From NCBI GenBank assembly GCA_012959985.1, contig DUCD01000023.1:1-34297 (forward strand): a DNA stretch of 34,297 nt, given 5' to 3'. Within the stretch, counting starts at the first letter, position 1; each line of letters begins with the position of its first letter. Source of the stretch: Verrucomicrobiales bacterium. GTDB taxonomy: Bacteria > Verrucomicrobiota > Verrucomicrobiia > Limisphaerales > DUCD01. The translations under genes and the position numbers were made by a program. Positions 1 through 7,802 of this stretch are shown in pieces. The notes under the pieces were generated by a model, which saw only the letters and a program-made list of their open reading frames with translations, made no database searches and was not told the origin of the DNA.

Positions 1-2
1 TT

Positions 3-773
3 CGCTGGTATGAGATGTCTGATGCGGAAACCTCCTATGAACTGAAACGATTGAATCCGGAATTCCTTATCTCCGACGACCCATTCTTTCGTCCGCTCGC
101 CTTGTCATTCGGTCCGGATGGAGCGCTGTATGTCGCTGATTTCTATTCCGCGTTGATCGAAAATACTTCGCAACCTAAAAGACGATTTGGGCGTGACCAC
201 ATCCATGGGCGTATTTATCGAATCACTTATCCAGAGCGAAAACTACTGATGCCGCCGAAGATTACCGGACAGTCGATTTCTGAATTATTGGATTTACTCA
301 AGATCCATGAAAACGCTACTCGTCAACTTGCCCAGCGAGAACTGCAAGGTCGCGGTACCGAACAGGTGATTATCCATCTCAAGAATTGGATGAATAAGTT
401 GGACTCGGCACATCCCGAATACGAGCGTCATCTTCTGGAAAGCTTGTGGATTTACCAGAGACACGAAGTGGTCGAACCGAAACTGTTGATTCGACTTCTC
501 GACGCCAAGGACTTCCGCGTTCGTGCATCGGCCACTCGTGTGCTACGATTTTGGCAGGACCGAATGGATCATTCAATCGAACTCCTTGAAAAAATGGTTG
601 AAGACGATCATGCCCGTGTACGCCTTCAGGCAGTTCTGGCATGCGGATTCAATTCGTCGGACCGTGCCGTCAGTGTTGCACTCAGGGCGACACGACATCC
701 CATGGATGCCGGATTGAGAAACGCATTGGACGATACCATGGATTACTTTGATCGGATCAAGGCGGGAAAGTAA
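3..773 (+). CDS. PVC-type membrane-bound dehydrogenase/HEAT protein, C-terminal part (5' partial)
   Basis: The frame is open to the left edge of the window, so the gene begins outside it. The visible 250 or so residues start with the last blade of a sorbosone/glucose-dehydrogenase-like beta-propeller (FGPDGALYVADFY, then a GRDHIHGRIYRITY stretch). This is followed by alpha-helical repeats of HEAT type, with phrases such as AKDFRVRASATRVLRFW and HARVRLQAVLACG. In Planctomycetes and Verrucomicrobia such proteins are usually large secreted dehydrogenases that end in a CxxCH haem domain. No CxxCH is present here. The stop lies one base before the start of the next gene, which carries more helical repeats plus a copper domain, so the two probably work together in periplasmic oxidation of an unknown sugar or alcohol. 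The family is fairly sure; the substrate is unknown. Confidence 0.75.
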   Translation, partial: RWYEMSDAETSYELKRLNPEFLISDDPFFRPLALSFGPDGALYVADFYSALIENTSQPKRRFGRDHIHGRIYRITYPERKLLMPPKITGQSISELLDLLKIHENATRQLAQRELQGRGTEQVIIHLKNWMNKLDSAHPEYERHLLESLWIYQRHEVVEPKLLIRLLDAKDFRVRASATRVLRFWQDRMDHSIELLEKMVEDDHARVRLQAVLACGFNSSDRAVSVALRATRHPMDAGLRNALDDTMDYFDRIKAGK

Positions 774-774
774 G

Positions 775-2148
775 ATGAGCAAGGCAAGGCGTGTCCTCAT
801 TTCCATAGGCTTGATTTGCCTCACGGCCAATCTCCTCAGCGAATCTGCCAAAGGAGTAGTTCCAGGAAAAAAGATTGAACTGCCAGATTATCCGGAAGGG
901 GCTGCCTACATTCTCAGTCGTCTATCCAACGAGGAACTCATTCAGATTGAACGCAGCGAACCGGTCTTTGTGGCGATTGTGGCACGGGAGGGGATCAGTT
1001 CATTCATTCGGAAGGATGCCATTTCGAAATTGTCGGTCATCAGAAAAACGGATGAAGCGACTCAGATTCTCCGGGCGATCACCGAAATGGATCAGAAGCA
1101 GGACACATCGACTGATACCCTGAATGAACTTGCCGTGCTCCTGACCTCGTCCACACCGCAACAACTGGATGATTTGCGGACATTGCTTGTCGATCTCACG
1201 ACCGAAGGAAAACTTCACCGCACGCGAGTGATCGGGTATGCCGGGCTCGTTATTGTCGACAACGGAATTGATGACTTATGGAAGCCTTTACAAGAATCAA
1301 ATCATGGAGTCGAAGCGCTGCTCGAGAGCATTGGACTCATTCCTGATGCAAACTTGCACACTGCTTTTTTGCCGATGATAAAACATCTGTCCAACGATTT
1401 AAAGCATGCTGAACTTCGCAAGGCAGGGATCCTTGCCTCCACTCGAATCTCAGGATATGAAAGTGAAGCATCTACAAATCTGATCTCCCTGATCAAAAAG
1501 GACGTAGACCGAGCCACCGCGATTCAGGCTCTCCTTCAATTACCCTCAGCTTACTGGCCAAAGAAGCGTATTTCTGAATTGGCTGATATCATTCTCAGCT
1601 ATGCGGTCGAATTTGCGCCCGAAGAGCGCAATACTCCGGAATTCAAACGCACTCTCCAATTGGGCGAGGAAGTGGCCGCCCTTGTCCCCGAAGCGCCGGC
1701 CCGCGACATTCGCAGCCAACTGGGATCGCTGGGTATACGGATTGTGACCCTACGTGTCATTCCACAGTTGCTGCTCTACGATAAACGTCACATTGTAGTT
1801 GAGGCGGGGGAGTCGGTCGAAATAACGTTTGAAAATACCGGAATCATGCCCCACAACCTTGTCATCGTGGCGCCGAATGCCATGCAGGAAATTGGTTTGA
1901 AAGCCGCTGGGATGATCAATCACCCCGAGGGGCGTAATGGGAAAAAGTTTGTGCCTGACTCAAGAAACGTAATGGTTGCTACCCGAATGCTGACAGCTGG
2001 AGAATTCGGGGTGCTGAGGTTTGTGGCGCCGAAGGAAGTAGGGGATTATCCCTATCTCTGTACATTTCCCGGACATTGGTTTCAGATGAACGGCACAATG
2101 CATGTGGTCCGGGACATCAACAACTGGTCTGCTGAAACTAAACCCTGA
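775..2148 (+). CDS. Secreted HEAT-repeat protein with C-terminal azurin/plastocyanin copper domain
   Basis: I chose the ATG at 775, one base after the upstream stop, because it is followed directly by a basic-hydrophobic signal peptide (MSKARRVLISIGLICLTANL). An upstream in-frame start at 748 would bury that signal. The protein is 457 residues. Residues about 30-330 look alpha-helical and repeat-like. Residues about 340-450 form a cupredoxin domain. The type 1 copper ligands are visible as H360 (in MPHNLVI), C429 (YLCTFPG), H434 (GHW) and M438. The 5- and 4-residue spacings between the last three match azurin. It is inferred to be a periplasmic electron carrier taking electrons from the adjacent dehydrogenase. 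The context suggests translational coupling with the upstream gene. Confidence 0.85.
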   Translation: MSKARRVLISIGLICLTANLLSESAKGVVPGKKIELPDYPEGAAYILSRLSNEELIQIERSEPVFVAIVAREGISSFIRKDAISKLSVIRKTDEATQILRAITEMDQKQDTSTDTLNELAVLLTSSTPQQLDDLRTLLVDLTTEGKLHRTRVIGYAGLVIVDNGIDDLWKPLQESNHGVEALLESIGLIPDANLHTAFLPMIKHLSNDLKHAELRKAGILASTRISGYESEASTNLISLIKKDVDRATAIQALLQLPSAYWPKKRISELADIILSYAVEFAPEERNTPEFKRTLQLGEEVAALVPEAPARDIRSQLGSLGIRIVTLRVIPQLLLYDKRHIVVEAGESVEITFENTGIMPHNLVIVAPNAMQEIGLKAAGMINHPEGRNGKKFVPDSRNVMVATRMLTAGEFGVLRFVAPKEVGDYPYLCTFPGHWFQMNGTMHVVRDINNWSAETKP

Positions 2149-2200
2149 ACTTTTCTAAGTTCATTAAAAGGAAACAGGGAGAATGGAGAGAGTCAATTAA

Positions 2201-2264
2201 TGTAGCGTCGACTGTTTGAGTTGAAGGCCATTTGGTTGGTTTGGGAATGTGCTGAGACAGTGCA
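2201..2264. repeat. Diverged copy of the dispersed paired inverted repeat
   Basis: The left arm TGTAGCGTCGACTGT (2201-2215) resembles the start of the element near 16917 (TGTAGCGTCGGCTGT). The right arm GTGCTGAGACAGTGCA (2249-2264) resembles the right arm there (GCGCTGAGGACAGCGCA). Order and spacing are also similar (about 48 bases from arm to arm). It lies in the 242-base gap between the cupredoxin gene and the lipoprotein gene. I see no coding sequence in this gap. Confidence 0.5.
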
Positions 2265-2390
2265 GGTTACGGCAAATCGATCACACCCGATGGGATTAAA
2301 GATGGCCGAATGAATTTTCCGAGGAAATTCTATGGTCACTCACCGTTCTATAAGGCTAGTATAGCGTCAGGTTTATTTGAGAAAAAGCTT

Positions 2391-2654
2391 ATGAAAAAGA
2401 ATGTTTCTGGTTTTAACACCCCCATCGGAATTGGAATAATTGCATTAACACTCATATTTCAAGGGTGTTCATCCTCTGGACCCAACACCAAGCGTGGTGC
2501 CGTAGGAGGAGGAGCCCTCGGAGCGATTGTCGGTGGTATTATTGGTCATCAGTCAGGCCGTGGACTGGAGGGCGCTGCTATCGGTGCAGGAGTCGGTGCG
2601 GTGGGTGGCGGTGTGTTGGGGAATGCAAAGGATCAGGAAAACGAAAATAAATAG
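2391..2654 (+). CDS. Small glycine-zipper lipoprotein
   Basis: The ATG at 2391 gives an 87-residue protein. It has a lipoprotein signal peptide, a hydrophobic stretch ending in LIFQGC with the lipidated cysteine followed by serines. After the cysteine come two GxxxG-rich segments (GGGALGAIVGGIIGHQSG and AAIGAGVGAVGGGVLG), the hallmark of glycine-zipper (OmpA/SlyB-like) envelope proteins, and then a charged tail. An upstream in-frame start at 2310 would put 27 unrelated residues before the signal and is unlikely. It is probably anchored in the outer membrane. The function of such small zipper lipoproteins is generally unknown, though roles in envelope stress or integrity are often proposed. 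It stands alone, 14 bases before an SDR gene. Confidence 0.75.
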   Translation: MKKNVSGFNTPIGIGIIALTLIFQGCSSSGPNTKRGAVGGGALGAIVGGIIGHQSGRGLEGAAIGAGVGAVGGGVLGNAKDQENENK

Positions 2655-2668
2655 AATGTTTTCAAAAT

Positions 2669-3433
2669 ATGTCTGATTCAAAGAAATTGTCAGGAAAAAC
2701 CGCGTTGATTACTGGTGGCAGCAAGGGCTTGGGCGAGTCCATGGCACGTGCTTTGGCCGAATGGGGAGCGTCGATTGTTCTCGTTTCGAGGGGAGAAGAT
2801 CTTCTGAAAAAAGTTTCTGGAGAAATATCGGAAGAATTCGGAGTCAAGGCTGTGTATTATGTTGCGGACCTCACCCACGAATCGGATGTGGACCAATTGA
2901 AGAACCGGATTCAGGAAGAGGTGGGTGGAATCCATATCCTGATCAACAATGCGGGAATGAATCTGCGAAAGAATACCACAGAATTCACCCTGGAAGAATG
3001 GAATCAGGTGTTGCAGACCAATCTAACCGCCCCTTTTCTGATGTGCCGAGCATTTGTTCCTCAAATGCAGGAACAGGGTTCGGGCCGAATCATCAACATG
3101 ACTTCGATTATGAGTCACGTTTCTTTGCCAGGTAGGACAGCCTACTCGGCGACCAAGGCGGGGCTCCTCGGTTATACCAAATCCCTGGCTTTGGAGCTCG
3201 CTGGAAATGGTATTACCGTCAACGGTATCAGCCCGGGACCGTTTGCCACTGAGATGAACTTGCCTGTCATCAATAATCCCGAGATCAACAGCCAGTTTCT
3301 AGCGAAACTTCCGATCGGCAGGTGGGGGAAGGTTGAGGAAGTCGGGTTTCTGGCCCGGTTTCTCTGTTCCAGTGAAGCGGATTTCATCACTGGGACTGAT
3401 TTCATCATCGATGGTGGCTGGACGGCGCAATAA
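2669..3433 (+). CDS. Short-chain dehydrogenase/reductase (FabG/gluconate 5-dehydrogenase-like)
   Basis: This 254-residue protein is a classical SDR of normal length. The nucleotide-binding motif TGGSKGLG is at residues 15-22, NNAG at 93-96, and the catalytic Ser146, Tyr159 and Lys163 (SLPGRTAYSATK) are all present. The C-terminal GTDFIIDGGWTAQ is typical of the family. The sequence leans towards sugar-acid or gluconate 5-dehydrogenases rather than fatty-acid FabG: the NNAG motif is followed by MNLRKNTTEFTLEEW, and no acyl-carrier genes lie nearby. The exact substrate cannot be told from sequence. There is no obvious Shine-Dalgarno sequence before the ATG. It is followed by a heptamer repeat and the phosphate regulon. 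Confidence 0.85.
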   Translation: MSDSKKLSGKTALITGGSKGLGESMARALAEWGASIVLVSRGEDLLKKVSGEISEEFGVKAVYYVADLTHESDVDQLKNRIQEEVGGIHILINNAGMNLRKNTTEFTLEEWNQVLQTNLTAPFLMCRAFVPQMQEQGSGRIINMTSIMSHVSLPGRTAYSATKAGLLGYTKSLALELAGNGITVNGISPGPFATEMNLPVINNPEINSQFLAKLPIGRWGKVEEVGFLARFLCSSEADFITGTDFIIDGGWTAQ

Positions 3434-3449
3434 GGATACTTGAATGTTA

Positions 3450-3477
3450 AACGCTGAACGCTGAACGCTGAGCGCTG
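3450..3477. repeat. Tandem heptanucleotide repeat (four units)
   Basis: The unit AACGCTG occurs at 3450-3456, 3457-3463 and 3464-3470. A fourth unit, AGCGCTG at 3471-3477, has one change. It fills most of the gap between the SDR stop and phoB. If read on the minus strand it would give a repetitive open frame (SAFSVQRSAF-like), which is not a gene. Confidence 0.85.
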
Positions 3478-3502
3478 CATGTCTCATTTCAAATACCAAC
3501 TG

Positions 3503-4188
3503 ATGAGCAGGGAAACGATTCTGGTTATTGAGGATGAGGAGGATATACAGGAACTGATCCGGTATAATCTCGCGAAGGAGGGTTACCGTGTTCATTGTGT
3601 AGACGAAGGAGAAGAAGGTGTTGAGATTGCACGGACTGCAGAGGCGGATCTCATCGTGCTCGATCTCATGTTGCCGGGGATCGATGGTTTGGAGACTTGT
3701 CGGCGCATCAAGAAGAACCTTCCACTTCACATATTCCTGTCATCATCCTGACAGCAAAGAGTGAAGAAAGTGACATCATCACGGGGTTGGAAGTGGGCGC
3801 CGATGATTACATCGCCAAACCTTTCAGTCCAAAGATTCTTACCGCAAGAATTCGAGCTGTTCTCCGGCGGTCCAACCTTCCGATCAAAGATGACCAGGCC
3901 ATCATTCGAATTCATGAATTCATCATTCATCCGGGACGCCATGAGGTATTGATTGCCGGTAAGCCCGTTCAATTGACGTTCACGGAGTTCAAGATTCTTC
4001 ATTTATTATCCCGGCGAGCCGGTTGGGTGTTTTCCCGGTATCAGATAGTCGATGTCGTTCGGGGAGACGACTATGCCGTGACGGACCGATCGGTTGATGT
4101 GCAGATTGTCAGTCTTCGTAAGAAATTGGGAAAATCGGGCAAAGCCATTGAAACGGTCCGGGGTGTCGGCTATCGGTTCAAGGAATAA
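3503..4188 (+). pseudogene. phoB: PhoB-type response regulator, interrupted by a one-base deletion
   Basis: From the ATG at 3503 the receiver domain reads normally: acidic pocket ED-EED at residues 10-14, phospho-acceptor Asp54 in LDLMLPG, then CRRIKKN. At about 3718 the frame breaks and would stop at 3749-3751. In the next frame the protein continues at once with PSTSHIPVIILTAK, the receiver K-loop, followed by an OmpR/PhoB winged-helix domain ending in GVGYRFKE. Restoring one C in the run at 3718-3719 gives a single full-length regulator. An alternative start at 3479 would add eight residues. PhoB-type regulators activate phosphate-uptake genes when phosphorylated by PhoR, and that gene (also damaged) lies three bases downstream. 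It is either a true frameshift or a sequencing error in a homopolymer. Confidence 0.85.
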
Positions 4189-4191
4189 ACC

Positions 4192-4530
4192 ATGAAACGA
4201 AGACGATTGCTTTGGCAGCTGTTTCCGACCTATCTGGGTATAACTCTAGTTGCCCTGATTGCCGCCACCTGGTACGCATCGGTATCCTTCCGGCAATTTT
4301 ATTACAGTCAGGTTTTTAAAAGCTTGGAAGTCAGTGTGTTTCTGTTTGAACCCTTTATTTCCAGATCGCTTTCTGATCCGAATCGCCTTGATCTTCAGGA
4401 ACTGATATCGAGCGTTGGACGCAGAACAGAAGCACGGATCACGATTATCGATGCTGTCGGGAAGGTTTTAGGAGATTCACATTCTGACCCGGGACCCATG
4501 GATAACCACAACGATCGACCTGAAATCCGA
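4192..4530 (+). pseudogene. phoR: PhoR-like sensor histidine kinase, N-terminal remnant fused to pstS
   Basis: The ATG at 4192 follows the phoB stop closely and has a good ribosome-binding site (AAGGAAT). The product starts with a transmembrane helix (residues about 12-33) and a periplasmic segment. It ends in the PhoR-like phrase GKVLGDSHSDPGPMDNHNDR followed by PEI. Intact relatives would continue with HAMP/PAS, a His-containing dimerisation domain and an HATPase domain. None of these exists here. From about 4529 the DNA encodes the middle of PstS in a different frame, and the phoR frame stops at 4540-4542. So the sensor has lost all its catalytic parts. Either a deletion occurred in the cell or the assembly has joined two places. 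Confidence 0.8.
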
Positions 4531-5242
4531 GGTTTCAGTTGAAGTTTCGGGAGGTGGGTCCGGTACCGGTATTGCCGCATTGATCAATGGGACTGCAGAC
4601 TTGGTCAATTCCAGTCGAGCCATGAAAGATTCAGAATTGGACCGTTCCAAACAGTCATCAGGCGAAGATCCGAAGCCGTTCACCATGAGTTTTGATGCCT
4701 TGGCGGTTTATGTCCATAAGGACAATCCATTGGAGGAAATCACCCTGCAGCAGTTGGCGGGAATCTATGGAGAAGGTGGAAATCTCACCCAGTGGACTCA
4801 GCTCGGAATACAAAACCAAGGATGTTCCAGTGCTGAAATTATTCGGGTGAGTCGTCAATCCAATTCCGGAACTTACGCCTATTTCCGTGAAGCAATTTTA
4901 GGAAAAACCAAAGATTTCAAATTGGGATCTAGGGATTTACACGGTTCGAAAGATGTGGTGGAATTGATCAGTAAAACCCCTTGTGCCATCGGTTTCAGCG
5001 GGATGGGGTATGCAACAAAGGGAGTTAAAATGCTTCGGGTTGCCAGGAGTGAGAGTGCTGAAGCCTTTGCCCCCACTGTCCTGAATACCCGGGACAAAAC
5101 TTATCCGATTGCACGTCCGCTCTATATGTACACTCTGGGGGAACCGGAAGGGATACTTAAGAAATATATCGACTGGTGTCTGAGTGAAGTGGGGCAGAGC
5201 ATCGTCGAAGACAGTGGCTATGTTTCTGTTTCCAAGGACTGA
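4529..5242 (+). pseudogene. pstS: PstS phosphate-binding protein, N-terminally truncated
   Basis: The frame is open from 4472, but recognisable PstS begins near 4529 with EVSVEVSGGGSGTG and INGTADLVNSSRAMK. It continues through DALAVYVHKDNP, SRQSNSGTYAYF and a normal C-terminus ending in YVSVSKD. The signal peptide and the first lobe's N-terminal strand are missing. There is no ATG in frame before the conserved region, so export and phosphate binding are not expected as written. PstS is the periplasmic phosphate receptor for PstC-PstA-PstB, encoded directly downstream. The upstream neighbour is the truncated phoR, joined without a gap. The identity is firm; whether the truncation is real is open. 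Confidence 0.85.
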
Positions 5243-5272
5243 TATGAATTATAACAAATTCGAAAATTCGGG

Positions 5273-6154
5273 ATGAAAATGCGACGTTCTCAATGGGAGA
5301 TTCTTGCAGAGTCAGTGATCGAATGGATCATTCGAATCTGTGGAATCAGCGCCATCTTTTTCTTTGTCTTTCGCGAAGGAGCGGGGTTTTTATTCGGGGG
5401 CTTGGATCTGGGTCAGTTCTTCACGAGTCCAGAATGGTATCCTTCTTCGATCAGCAATGTGCGTTATGGAGTGTTGGCATTACTGGCCGGGACTTTCAGC
5501 GTTACCCTTCTAGCTATGGTGATTGCCGTGCCCTTCGGTCTCGGCGCCGCCATATTCGTTTCTGAATTCTGCAGCCCTAAGATGAAGGAGTCATTCAAGA
5601 TCCTGATTAAGCTTCTGGCCGCGATTCACTCGGTAGTCTGGGGATTCATCGGGCTGACCATCATGAATGAACTGATCATAGAGGTGTTCGATGCGCCGGT
5701 GGGTTTGACGGTTCTCAACGGCGGAATCATTCTGGCATTGATGAGTGTTCCGATCATTGTTTCCATTGGAGAGGATGCACTCAAGGCGGTTCCGGAATCT
5801 TACCGTGAAGCGGCATTGGCTCTGGGAGTCACTCGTTGGCAGATGATATACAGAGTCTTGTTGCCGGCTGCCAAAAACGGTTTGTTGGCGGCCGTTCTGT
5901 TGGGAGTAGGGCGTGCAGTCGGGGAAACCATGGCCGTGTTGATGGCGACCGGTCACGCTGTCAATATTCCCAACAGTCCTTTGGATTCCGTCCGTACCTT
6001 AACCGCGACGATTGCCGCAGAATTGGGAGAAGCTCCTGTGGGGTCGGATCATTATCAGGTTCTGTTCATTATCGGAATCCTTCTGTTCACTATCACCTTC
6101 TGCTTCAATTTGATGGCTGATTTAATCGTCAAGGGAATCCGCAGTGGGAAATAA
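5273..6154 (+). CDS. pstC: Phosphate ABC transporter permease PstC
   Basis: This intact 293-residue inner-membrane permease has about six hydrophobic segments. The cytoplasmic EAA coupling loop is visible as EAALALGVTRWQMIYRVLLP, which contacts the ATPase. The conserved GRAVGETMAVLMATG segment of PstC is also present. The length is normal for the family. The start at 5273 lies 30 bases after the pstS stop and lacks a clear Shine-Dalgarno sequence; a second in-frame ATG follows two codons later. It pairs with PstA to form the membrane channel of the high-affinity phosphate importer. The gene order pstS-pstC-pstA-pstB is the usual one. Confidence 0.95.
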   Translation: MKMRRSQWEILAESVIEWIIRICGISAIFFFVFREGAGFLFGGLDLGQFFTSPEWYPSSISNVRYGVLALLAGTFSVTLLAMVIAVPFGLGAAIFVSEFCSPKMKESFKILIKLLAAIHSVVWGFIGLTIMNELIIEVFDAPVGLTVLNGGIILALMSVPIIVSIGEDALKAVPESYREAALALGVTRWQMIYRVLLPAAKNGLLAAVLLGVGRAVGETMAVLMATGHAVNIPNSPLDSVRTLTATIAAELGEAPVGSDHYQVLFIIGILLFTITFCFNLMADLIVKGIRSGK

Positions 6155-6160
6155 CCGGCT

Positions 6161-7044
6161 ATGTTTACAGAATCGACATTCGGACGGAAAAAAAAGCGAA
6201 CCCAACTATGCGCCAAGTTGATTTTCATGGGGATGGTGTTTGTCATGATCCCCCCCTTAATCCTGATTGTGGCCTATTTGTTTATCAAGGCGTAGCGATT
6301 CTCTCGTTGGATTTCATCATGGAATCACCTAAAAGAGGTATGCGTGAAGGAGGCCTGTGGCCCGCGTTTCTCGGGACGGTATATCTGGTTATAATCTCAC
6401 TGATGGTGGCTGCGCCGATAGCGGTGATGGCGGCCGTCTACTTGAATGAATATGCCAAAGACAATTGGCTCATCCGGATCATAAATTTGGCCGTGATTAA
6501 TTTGGCCGGTGTTCCCAGCATCGTGCATGCATTATTTGGTTTGGGGGCTTTTGTGCTGTTTGCAGGGATGGGGAAATCGATCCTTGCCGCTTCGTTAACC
6601 CTGGCAATCATGACACTGCCGGTGATCATTGCCAGTACCAAGGAGGCGCTGTCCGCAGTGCCGACAACCTTTCGGGAGGCTTGTTGGAACGTGGGGGCCA
6701 CACGTTGGCAAACGATTAAGGGGATTGTTCTTCCCAATTCAATTACCGGAATCCTGACCGGAATCATCCTCCAAGTTTCCCGGGCTGCTGGGGAAACCGC
6801 CCCTATCATGTTTACCGGTGCCGTCTTTTATAAAAAAATAACGGGCGGAGATCTGTTCGCTTATGGTTTGAATGACCAATGCATGGCCCTGTCCATGCAC
6901 TTGTATACGATTTCCACCCAAGTGCCGGACGTGCCTGAAGCGCTTCCCTATGGAACTGCGGTGGTTCTCCTGTTGACCGTGCTTTTGGTCAACGTAATTT
7001 CCATCACTTTGCGCGTGTATCTTCGAACCCGAAAGAAATGGTGA
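6161..7044 (+). pseudogene. pstA: Phosphate ABC transporter permease PstA, one-base deletion near the start
   Basis: The ATG at 6161, six bases after pstC, begins a typical PstA N-terminus: basic residues GRKKKR, then a first membrane helix with FVMIPPLILIVAYLFIK. This frame hits a stop at 6293-6295. The next frame continues exactly where it should, with GVAILSLDFIMESPKRGM, and runs to 7044 with the EAA loop EACWNVGATRWQTIKGIVLP and the GETAPIMFTGA segment. One G restored in the run at 6289-6290 gives a single 294-residue permease. A shorter start at 6208 is only an accident of the shifted frame, since its first residues are hydrophilic and unlike PstA. The 3' end overlaps the start of pstB1. 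Confidence 0.85.
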
Positions 7045-7802
7045 ATCGACAAAAGAAAATCGAGGTTTCCGGTTTGTCCGTTGCATTCGGAAATAAGGAC
7101 GTTATTCGGAACATCACTTTTGATGTTTCAGGCAATGAGGTGCTTGGCATTATCGGGCCTGCACAATCGGGGAAAACGACTTTACTCAAAGTCCTCAATC
7201 GAACCCTTGAGTTGGTTCCTCAAGCAAAGATTGACGGTATTGTTCGTGTGGATGGAGAAAATATCCGGGAGATCAAAGACGTTTACTCCTATCGTAGACG
7301 TGTCGGCATGGTGGCGCCGTTACCGGTTGGCCTGCCATTGTCGGTTTATGATAATGTGGCCTTTGCTCCCAGGCGGGCTGGATTAAGAAAGCGGGCGCCG
7401 TTGCACGATCTGGTTGAGAAATGTTTGAGACAGGCAGCTCTGTGGGACGAGGTAAAGGATCGGTTGGGGAGTTTGGGGGCCAGATTATCGGGAGGGCAGC
7501 AACAACGTCTCACCATTGCACGCGCCCTGTCGCACCAGCCTGAAATTCTTTGTCTGGATGAGTTCTCTATTGCCATTGACCCGGTAACGACCATGAGGAT
7601 CGAGGATGTTCTGAAAGAGTTGAAATCCGAAATGACCATCATTCTGGTTACTAATCTTGTTCAACAGGCAAGACGTCTTGCGGATCGCACTGCGTTCTTT
7701 CTGAACGGTGATCTCGTGGAAATTGATGCAACAGAAAAAATGTTTTCAGGTCATGCGTTCGACCAACGGACCAACGATTATGTCAGTGGAGATTTCGGAT
7801 GA
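7038..7802 (+). CDS. PstB-family phosphate transporter ATPase, first copy (degenerate Q- and H-loops)
   Basis: This 254-residue ABC ATPase has its ATG overlapping the pstA stop. Walker A is GPAQSGKT (40-47), the signature LSGGQQQR is perfect (150-157), and Walker B is ILCLDE with D174 and E175. Two normally invariant positions are changed. The Q-loop, usually VGMVFQ, reads VGMVAP, so Pro94 replaces Gln. The switch histidine of VTHN is Asn206 in VTNLVQQ. The D-loop reads IAID instead of SALD. PstB ATPases normally work as homodimers powering PstCA. Here a second pstB follows with the opposite defect, which suggests a heterodimer. The stop overlaps the start of the second copy. Confidence 0.9.
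   Translation: MVNRQKKIEVSGLSVAFGNKDVIRNITFDVSGNEVLGIIGPAQSGKTTLLKVLNRTLELVPQAKIDGIVRVDGENIREIKDVYSYRRRVGMVAPLPVGLPLSVYDNVAFAPRRAGLRKRAPLHDLVEKCLRQAALWDEVKDRLGSLGARLSGGQQQRLTIARALSHQPEILCLDEFSIAIDPVTTMRIEDVLKELKSEMTIILVTNLVQQARRLADRTAFFLNGDLVEIDATEKMFSGHAFDQRTNDYVSGDFG

Noticed and set aside
3172-3480. Minus-strand frame with repeated SAFSVQR
   Set aside because: It is a translation of the heptamer tandem repeat plus the antisense of the SDR gene.
6250-6256. Seven-C homopolymer in pstA as the site of the frameshift
   Set aside because: The protein reads correctly through and beyond this run (MIPPLILIVAYLFIK). The break in homology comes about 35 bases later, at 6289-6290.
6208-6290. PstA start at 6208
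   Set aside because: The first 27 or so residues in that frame are hydrophilic and unlike PstA, whereas the alternative frame from 6161 gives a proper first membrane helix. A frameshift explains the data better.
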